Part shown: positions 47,648-53,167 of the stretch, piece by piece
How positions within the stretch are numbered: position 1 is the first letter of the stretch
Layout: the number at the start of each line of letters is the position of its first letter
Assembly (NCBI GenBank): GCA_038087015.1
Contig: JASBNA010000126.1
Span: 1 to 53,167 of the forward strand
Source: Cerrena zonata
Lineage: Eukaryota > Basidiomycota > Agaricomycetes > Polyporales > Cerrenaceae
Reading direction: 5' to 3'
Length of the DNA stretch: 53,167 nt
Program-made: the position numbers and the translations under genes
The notes under the pieces: model-generated
Database searches by the model: none
The model's input: the letters and a program-made list of their open reading frames with translations, nothing else
What the model was told of the DNA's origin: nothing

Positions 47648-48727
47648 TTATAATTGAACAGTAGCTTTAAACTTGGAAGGTAATCTTTGAGCTACAACAT
47701 TCCAATCAATAGCATCCCAAACGTTATCTAAATATTGTTGTTTACCAAAGACACCATAATCTATTAAATAGTTTCTACTAGAAGCATCGATTGCTAAAAT
47801 TGGTAATAATTTACGTTTTGAAAATGAGTTTAAAGCTTCAGCTTCTTCAACAGTACCCAAAATTAAATTACTTGGAATTGATGATTTTGATTCAAACGAA
47901 GCATTTAATTCGTTATTAAACTCTTCAATATTCTCAGAATCAATTTCACCATTTTCTTCTTTAATTTTTTGTCTTTCTTCATGTTTCTTTTTCAAAGCTG
48001 CTAACTTATACTTCTTTTCTTCTTTCAATTTAGTGATTTGACCAGATCTCAATGCATCATCCACAATACCTGCGTTATAGGTATTCATAACAGCTAATTC
48101 ATCATATTCTTGGTTTGGACTGGAGTCAGTATCACGTCTAACGGCTCTAGCAACCAACCAGGTTAAGCCATCACCCTTAATAGCTTTAGCAGAATTTAAA
48201 AATAAAGTCTTAAACTCTTCGATAGATCCGAATGATTCATCAATCCAATTCCTCAATTCTGGACTTAATGGTTCATTATTAATTTTTTCATAAGCATTTG
48301 GTGTTCTCAATAAGTCATTTGGGTGACATTTTCTAATCTTATTTGAGCTATTTGATTCATCCAAGGGCTTTAAGCTTTCTAATGTGAATTGTAAATTATG
48401 TAATAACGAAGCGTATGAATAAACACCATACAATTCAGGCTTATTAAAAGTCAAAGTAATCAAAGCGTTCAAGTCAGCTGGTGGATCATTAATACCATTT
48501 TCTTCTAAGAGTTGGTTTAAACCATCGGTCAATTGTTGTCCTCTTTTAAACCATAATTCATTTATGGCTTTATTGGTGTAAACTCCATGGAAATCTTCCT
48601 TACTGTATCTTAAACTATCTAAATGAGGAATGGAAGGTAAATTGTATGAAGCATAACGGTTGGCCGAAAGAAGAGGACTCAAGGCCTTTTTCACAACCCT
48701 GCTATTACCGCTAACTAGTCTGTACAT
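47648..48727 (-). CDS. Mitochondrial small ribosomal subunit protein, Fe/Mn-SOD-like (MRP1/RSM26)
   Basis: 359 residues from the ATG at 48725-48727 (MYRLVSGNSRVVKKALSPLL), a basic presequence-like start. The longer open frame to 48844 begins at a non-ATG codon. The fold is that of iron/manganese superoxide dismutase without its metal ligands: YSYASLLHNLQFTLESLKP, FGSIEEFKTLFLNSAKAIKG, LTWLVARAV and ILAIDASSRNYLIDYGVFGK. Such proteins (Mrp1/mS43 and Rsm26/mS42) are structural in the mitoribosome. The C-terminal block WDAIDWNVVAQRL completes the SOD-like domain. A Lys/Glu-rich insertion of about 60 residues splits the domain. I lean to Mrp1, but leave the symbol open. Confidence 0.8.
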   Translation of the reverse strand: MYRLVSGNSRVVKKALSPLLSANRYASYNLPSIPHLDSLRYSKEDFHGVYTNKAINELWFKRGQQLTDGLNQLLEENGINDPPADLNALITLTFNKPELYGVYSYASLLHNLQFTLESLKPLDESNSSNKIRKCHPNDLLRTPNAYEKINNEPLSPELRNWIDESFGSIEEFKTLFLNSAKAIKGDGLTWLVARAVRRDTDSSPNQEYDELAVMNTYNAGIVDDALRSGQITKLKEEKKYKLAALKKKHEERQKIKEENGEIDSENIEEFNNELNASFESKSSIPSNLILGTVEEAEALNSFSKRKLLPILAIDASSRNYLIDYGVFGKQQYLDNVWDAIDWNVVAQRLPSKFKATVQL

Positions 48728-49503
48728 AGTTCCCAAGCTTTGAAACAAGTAAAGTGAACAAAAGTAGCTTTTGATATTTGAAAAATTTGGTTGATTTAGT
48801 CCATTGCATTTTTTTTTTCGGTCGCTGGAAAACAGTACACACACACGACCTTTTCTTAACTACTTTTAACAGCTATTCGATCGTCTTACAAGTCTAAAGG
48901 GTATACAAAGTCTTAGTTGAATGCTTAATAAGCAATCAAGAAGGAAGAGCAAAAAATAAAAATAAAAAGGAATAAGTAATATAAGTAGCATACAAAGTGC
49001 TGACAAAGCAGAGTAGTGAATATTAAACAAAAAAAAAGCTTGAAAGCTGTAATTGGAATTGGTAGCCTAATAGATTTTATAACAAGCAAGAAATAATTAA
49101 CATTATATTAAATGCACATCTATCAGTATCAAACAAGGAGACCTAATAAAACGATTAATGATAAAGTTGAAACCAATTTATCAGAGATGAATAAAACAAA
49201 CACGAAAGAATTGAGGAATGGCCGTAAAGGTTAAAATAAAAAACAACAATAAAAGGGCTATCAAATGGAAGAACTGAAGAAAATAGAAAATCAAGACAAG
49301 TAATTTGAAGTGGTATTGTAGATTATATATTTTTAATAACACAAATTCTCGAAAGCACACGGACAGGGATATTTAGGTGAATGGAGAAATAACAAAAAGG
49401 AAGACGTCACACGTTAATAAGGTTGAAGGTATTTTTAGTTTTTTTTTTCATTTTTCATTTTTTTTTTTTTTTTTATTTGATTCTTAATGATAATTTACAT
49501 CGT
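48728..49503. other. Gene-free region between the mitoribosomal gene and PAL1
   Basis: This is 776 bp of AT-rich sequence with several poly-A and poly-T runs, the longest at about 49438-49476. It serves as the promoter of the mitoribosomal gene (start 48727) and the 3' flank of PAL1. I see no ORF, tRNA or clear repeat. Confidence 0.5.
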
Positions 49504-52250
49504 TTATCCTCTTTTACCTCCAACTTTCAAACTCTTGACTCTTTTTAATAAAGAATTACCTCCATTATTACCGACGACCGGATCATCACCAAAGCTAGCT
49601 CTACCATATTCGGCATCAGGAGAAGTTGATAAAGCAGAGTTAGTATCACCAGAATTTCTTCTTGAGCTATGTTCACTTGCACTATTTTTACGTAATCTTT
49701 GAACCAAGGATTTCTTACGTCCTAAGCCACCGGCGTTTCCACCATTACCGAACGGAGAGGAAATCTTCATTTTGAACTCTTGGAGCTGGAGCACCATCAA
49801 GGAAAGTAGAAGATCCTAATCCAGCAGTAGTAGAACCGTGGATTGGCTCTGAATTAACATTAGGATCAAAATTAATTACTGAAGGATTTTGTTTAGGAGT
49901 GTATAAAGTAGTTGAAGGATCAGCACTTGCTTTATTTGTTTTAATCAAGGGAATAGCATCAGTACCATCAATTGCATCATTAATTGGATGAGAACTTGAA
50001 GGAGGAGTAACCACCTTCTTTTTAACTGACCCAGTTCTACCAACAATTTGATTATGATCATTATCATCATAATTACCAAAAGCCAAATTCATTCTTTCAT
50101 CATCATTAACATTTGGAGCCAAACCTTTTATAGAATTATTTGGACCATCCGCTGGGAAAGCCATAACAGGGGCTTGTTTTTGATTTTTGTTACGATGAGG
50201 AGTACAAGCATCAAATGGACCATCATGATGGAACCCGCCACCGAAAAAGGCAGTAACGTCTAATTTATCAATGGTATCCAAATTTTTAGCCTTTACCGGT
50301 TCAGGCTTTCTTCCTAGAAGGAGATCTGTTTTTGGAAGATCTATGACGTCTTTCTCTATCACGATCTCTATCATCACGATCTCTGCGTCTTTCATCACTG
50401 GATCTATGAGAACGATGTGGTCTTGAAGAGTCAGAATGAGAACGATGAGGTTTAGAGGAGTTATAACGAGAGAACGACGACGACGAAGATTTTTCTCTGG
50501 GATAGTCGCTTTTAATCTTTTCAGGTCCAGCGGCTTCTTCATAAGAAGGAGGAGGAATTGATGATGAAGAGGAATTTTCTGGTTTTGGAGGACGAGATGG
50601 AGGAGTTGAAGATTGGTTATAAGCTCTTGATACTGGAGGAGGAGGAGGATCACGACGATGAACATAAGAGTTAGGTTCATTTAACGCAGCAGCGAATGGA
50701 TTATTTGAAGACATTTTTCTATAACAAGTAGTTAGTATAGGGGCGGTACTAAAAAAAAAAAATCAAGTGATTGAGCGAAAGAAAGAGAAGTAGACAGCAG
50801 AGTAGATAATAAAGTAGACGGGGAAGGAGGAGGTTGGTGAAGAGATTATTGAATAAAGCAGTAACGAAATTTGGCGTTAAGGCAAGGACTGACAAAAAAA
50901 GTGATCGTTTGTTTCAACTATGGATGTGGTTTAATTGTCTTTTGTGTTGACAAAACAGCAGCAGGCAAAAAAGTGCAAAAGTGCAGAAACGACAGGCAAA
51001 CAAAAAAAAAAAAAATAAAATAAAATAAAGAAGAACAAAGTAAAAAGACCCAATGTCAGGACAGCGTATGGGGCAAGTTTGCGATAAAACTGAATGATAC
51101 CACTAATTTCAGTGAAATGGACAACCAAACAGGAATCAGAGCAAAAAAAAGTCCAACAGGAAAAGTTAAATAAGAAAGCCAAATAAGAAAGCCAAAAGAG
51201 AAGTTAATCAGGAATGATAGATAAGTCACACGAAATGAATCTTGAACTTGATAGGTTTGGCAAAGGAGGACAAAAAAAAAAAACGGAAACAATTAGTGGT
51301 GTAGCAATTGTATGGGGACCCAGTAGAAACAGGAAAAATTAGATAGAAACCTCCGAGTATCGCGTAGACAAAGAAAAAAAAAAAGAGAGAAAAAGAAAAA
51401 GAATCACCAGGTAAGAGGCGAGGCAAGCAGAAAGGGTGTACAGCCTATGACAAGCAAGGCCAACGTCCAGCCAAAAACCCAAAACAAACGACGGTGTTTA
51501 ACGGTGGTGGTGATTGTGGGAATGCCAATGTTGATGCCAATGCCAGCCCACTCAGCCCTATCTGATAAAACGATAAACTGTTTGTGTTCATCGACGATGG
51601 GATGAGCCATCTGTTTCGCCAGAAGTAATAGAGAGAACAATGTTGAGAAAAAGCACAGAAAGTCATTATGCAGGAGTCAACACAACCCACTAACAAAACG
51701 AAAAAAAAAATAGACCCCCACTTAATTTCTGTTAACGACGCGCTGCTGAAAAAGACATTTCGTGGTGTTTGGGTGCCGATGATGTGATGTGTATTGATGT
51801 GATGTGTAATAATTACCTGATGGGTAATAACTACCCTGAGGTGATGGGTAACCCTGATGGGTAACTGAGATACACATCAATCAACAAACAAACAATATAC
51901 AATCACTACCATTCAATCACAAATCACTTAATCAAAAAATATACATACCGATCACTGTAGTTAACACTAGAGTCACTTCCAGCACGAATTGGTTTGGGAG
52001 GAAATTCTGGTTTTTTATAATCATGATTAGAATCGATTTCATCATCACTCATATCAATCAAAACTTTATTACGTTCTACCCAATCTTCAAAAGCCTGGGA
52101 ATTAGTCAGCACATTCAGAGACCCCGAATGGTTTCTGACATTCCCAGGTCTGACTGGGGGTAGGTTATTTGCCTGTTGCATATGTCTGAAGGGATTATTA
52201 GAGGATAATCGTCTTGCAGAATCAAAAGAATGATTTGGTTGATGATACAT
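49504..52250 (-). CDS. PAL1: Pal1 endocytic protein: two exons, two one-base frameshifts in exon 2
   Basis: Early endocytic-site protein of the fungal Pal1 family. Exon 1 is 51949-52250 (MYHQPNHSFDSARRLSSNNPF ... AFEDWVERNKVLIDMSDDE ... RAGSDSSVNYSDR). Exon 2 is 49504-50718 (begins KMSSNNPFAAALNEP). The family core KNLDTIDKLDVTAFFGG, FHHDGPFDACTPHRNK and a basic Gly-rich end follow. Two NPF motifs suggest EH-domain binding. Splicing joins CG+A into an Arg codon exactly in frame. Exon 2 is broken by an extra A in the AAA at 50307-50309 and another in the AAAA at 49770-49773 (coding-strand bases). Without them the protein is 504 residues; yeast Pal1 is about 499. Confidence 0.85.
50719..51948 (-). 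other. 1,230-nt spliceosomal intron of PAL1
   Basis: On the coding (minus) strand the donor is GTATGT (51943-51948) and the branch point TACTAAC lies at about 50729-50735. The acceptor TAG ends at 50719, about ten bases after the branch. Exon phases match exactly. The intron is very long for this clade. It contains TTACCCATCA repeats near the donor (about 51810-51870), U-rich runs and a 68-codon open frame (51404-51610). No snoRNA boxes were convincing on the sense strand. Confidence 0.85.
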
Positions 52251-52604
52251 CTTTTTTTTTTCCTTTTCTTTCTGTCACTTAATAATCGACAGGAACGATG
52301 ATTTAAATTAAACGAGCGTGAATGTAGTATACGTTTCAAAGATGAGGTTAAACGAATAAACCCTAATGATGATGTGTTGTAAGAAGAAGAAGAAGAAGAA
52401 GAAAGTGACAAAGAGAAAAAAAAAAAAGTGATAGCTAACCGCCAGTCAAATATTAGTCGAAAAATAGGCTTTGTTTTTTTTTTTTTTTTCTTCATTGTTT
52501 TTCTATTGATCCCATATAATTTTTGTCTGGCACGAAAGCCGTGCACCACCCAATGTCTCTACAAACTAGATAGGATAAAGTCTATTAAAGTATACACCGA
52601 AGAA
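52251..52604. promoter_or_regulatory. PAL1 upstream region
   Basis: This 354-bp stretch lies between PAL1 exon 1 and the PIB2 stop codon. It contains a (GAA)n tract at about 52382-52404, poly-A at about 52418-52428 and a poly-T run at about 52473-52489. No TATA box is clear. Plus-strand open frames here are low-complexity and rejected. Confidence 0.45.
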
Positions 52605-53167
52605 TTAAAAGGAGCTCCAAGTCCAGTCATTGGGAACCTGTCCAATGGAAGAGTGTCTTCTGTCTATGTCTGGCTTTGGAGAGAGTTGTTTTTGTTGTTT
52701 TTGCAGTTGCAGTTGTTGTTCTTGTTGTTCTTGTTGTTGCAAAAATTTTTTCAAATATGGATTTTCAATAAAGTAGATGGAAGATTTTTCATTTAAAGAG
52801 TTTAAATGATTTAGAAGAAGGGAATAATTACCACCACAATCTTTACAAATTTTACAAAATTTGAATCGATTATATTCTTCGTTTTTAATCAATTTAAAAA
52901 TTGGGATAACCAATCTAGCCATTGAATCCATCATAACCCCACTGATATAATCATCGTCTTGATCAGAAGGCGGATCAAGCACCGATTTGTATAAACAATC
53001 ATTACAGAAAATATAACCACAGAATCTACAGTGGTGTCTTCTTTTCCTCTGAGGATGGAAAAAATTGTTGAAAGTACCCAAGCATTTCATGCAATGATTG
53101 GTGAACGAATTAGGTTTCCAATGCTGGTGAGTGGGTTCGATTAGTTCGCAGGAACTGGTGGTGATTG
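52605..53167 (-). CDS. PIB2: FYVE-domain TORC1 regulator Pib2 (C-terminal part, 5' end outside window)
   Basis: Vacuolar PI3P-binding protein that activates TORC1 in response to glutamine. The frame is open to the right edge, so only about 187 C-terminal codons are visible. The FYVE-type zinc finger reads HWKPNSFTNHCMKCLGTF, then RKRRHHCRFCGYIFCNDC and CKICKDC, with the RRHHCR signature. A Gln-rich stretch follows (LQQQEQQEQQLQLQKQQKQ). The extreme C-terminus VPNDWTWSSF resembles the conserved Pib2 tail motif needed for TORC1 activation. The zinc finger plus this tail makes Pib2 more likely than Pib1, Vps27 or Vac1. The ATG within CMKC is internal, not the start. Confidence 0.8.
   Translation of the reverse strand, partial: ITTSSCELIEPTHQHWKPNSFTNHCMKCLGTFNNFFHPQRKRRHHCRFCGYIFCNDCLYKSVLDPPSDQDDDYISGVMMDSMARLVIPIFKLIKNEEYNRFKFCKICKDCGGNYSLLLNHLNSLNEKSSIYFIENPYLKKFLQQQEQQEQQLQLQKQQKQLSPKPDIDRRHSSIGQVPNDWTWSSF

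Noticed and set aside
49745..50680. Separate gene in the second PAL1 frame
   Set aside because: Its N-terminal half is a shifted reading of PAL1's Ser/Arg-rich region. Only the part after KNLDTIDKLDV is genuine Pal1.
51924..52250. Stand-alone 108-residue gene
   Set aside because: The last few residues come from reading through a GTATGT donor. The rest is Pal1 exon 1, joined in frame to exon 2.
52428..52796. 122-codon plus-strand ORF upstream of PAL1
   Set aside because: It starts in a poly-T tract and continues antisense to the Gln-rich part of PIB2, giving Leu/Phe-rich low-complexity sequence.

Overview
The window is a compact, AT-rich, nearly intron-free nuclear segment of a budding yeast (Saccharomycotina). 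It is packed with single-copy housekeeping genes, including MAD2, CTK2, POR1, ERB1, LOA1, divergent H2A/H2B genes, BST1, SEC66, SEC3, JLP1, YND1, NUG1, PAC2, TMA20, MPH1, DBP5, PAL1 and PIB2. Two CTG codons fall where related proteins, as I remember them, carry serine: IST3 (7842-7844) and JLP1 (codon 261). This points to the CUG-Ser (Candida/Debaryomyces/Scheffersomyces) clade. The species cannot be named from the sequence.

Layout. 1-9.2 kb: MAD2 (5' cut by the window edge), CTK2, POR1, a macro-domain protein, a MTH1-like Nudix hydrolase, ERB1, IST3 and LOA1. 9.4-10.9 kb: the H2A/H2B pair, sharing a 692-bp promoter with an unusual nested palindrome. 11-18.3 kb: BST1, a His-rich acidic unknown, an MRP8-like gene, a 1.3-kb gene-free gap and SEC66. 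18.6-32.9 kb: SEC3, JLP1, a PalC/YGR122W-like BRO1 protein, YND1, a small secreted acidic protein, NUG1, PAC2 and TMA20. 32.9-39.5 kb: MPH1 flanked by two gene-poor stretches with apparent decayed ORFs, tandem repeats and a GC-rich island, then a Reg1-like protein. 39.5-53.2 kb: an AVT3/4-type vacuolar amino-acid exporter, a Zn2Cys6 regulator, an AIF1/FSP1-like oxidoreductase, DBP5, a mitoribosomal SOD-like protein, PAL1 and PIB2 (5' cut by the window edge).

There are two cross-cutting observations. First, PAL1 is split by a 1,230-nt intron with a GTATGT donor, a TACTAAC branch point and a TAG acceptor, joined exactly in frame. Second, five genes (IST3, BST1, the AVT gene, the AIF1-like gene and PAL1) are broken by six single-base indels. 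Each can be placed in a short homopolymer and each resolves to a normal full-length family protein. This looks more like uncorrected read or assembly error than real gene loss, but only raw reads can decide.

The genes are functionally mixed and do not form one pathway. Local regulatory logic is visible in places: PAC/RRPE-like motifs upstream of ERB1, Met31/32-like sites upstream of JLP1, CCAAT boxes near POR1, MCB and E-box sites upstream of the AVT gene, and an E-box upstream of DBP5. I saw no mobile element, CRISPR array, tRNA or rRNA gene.
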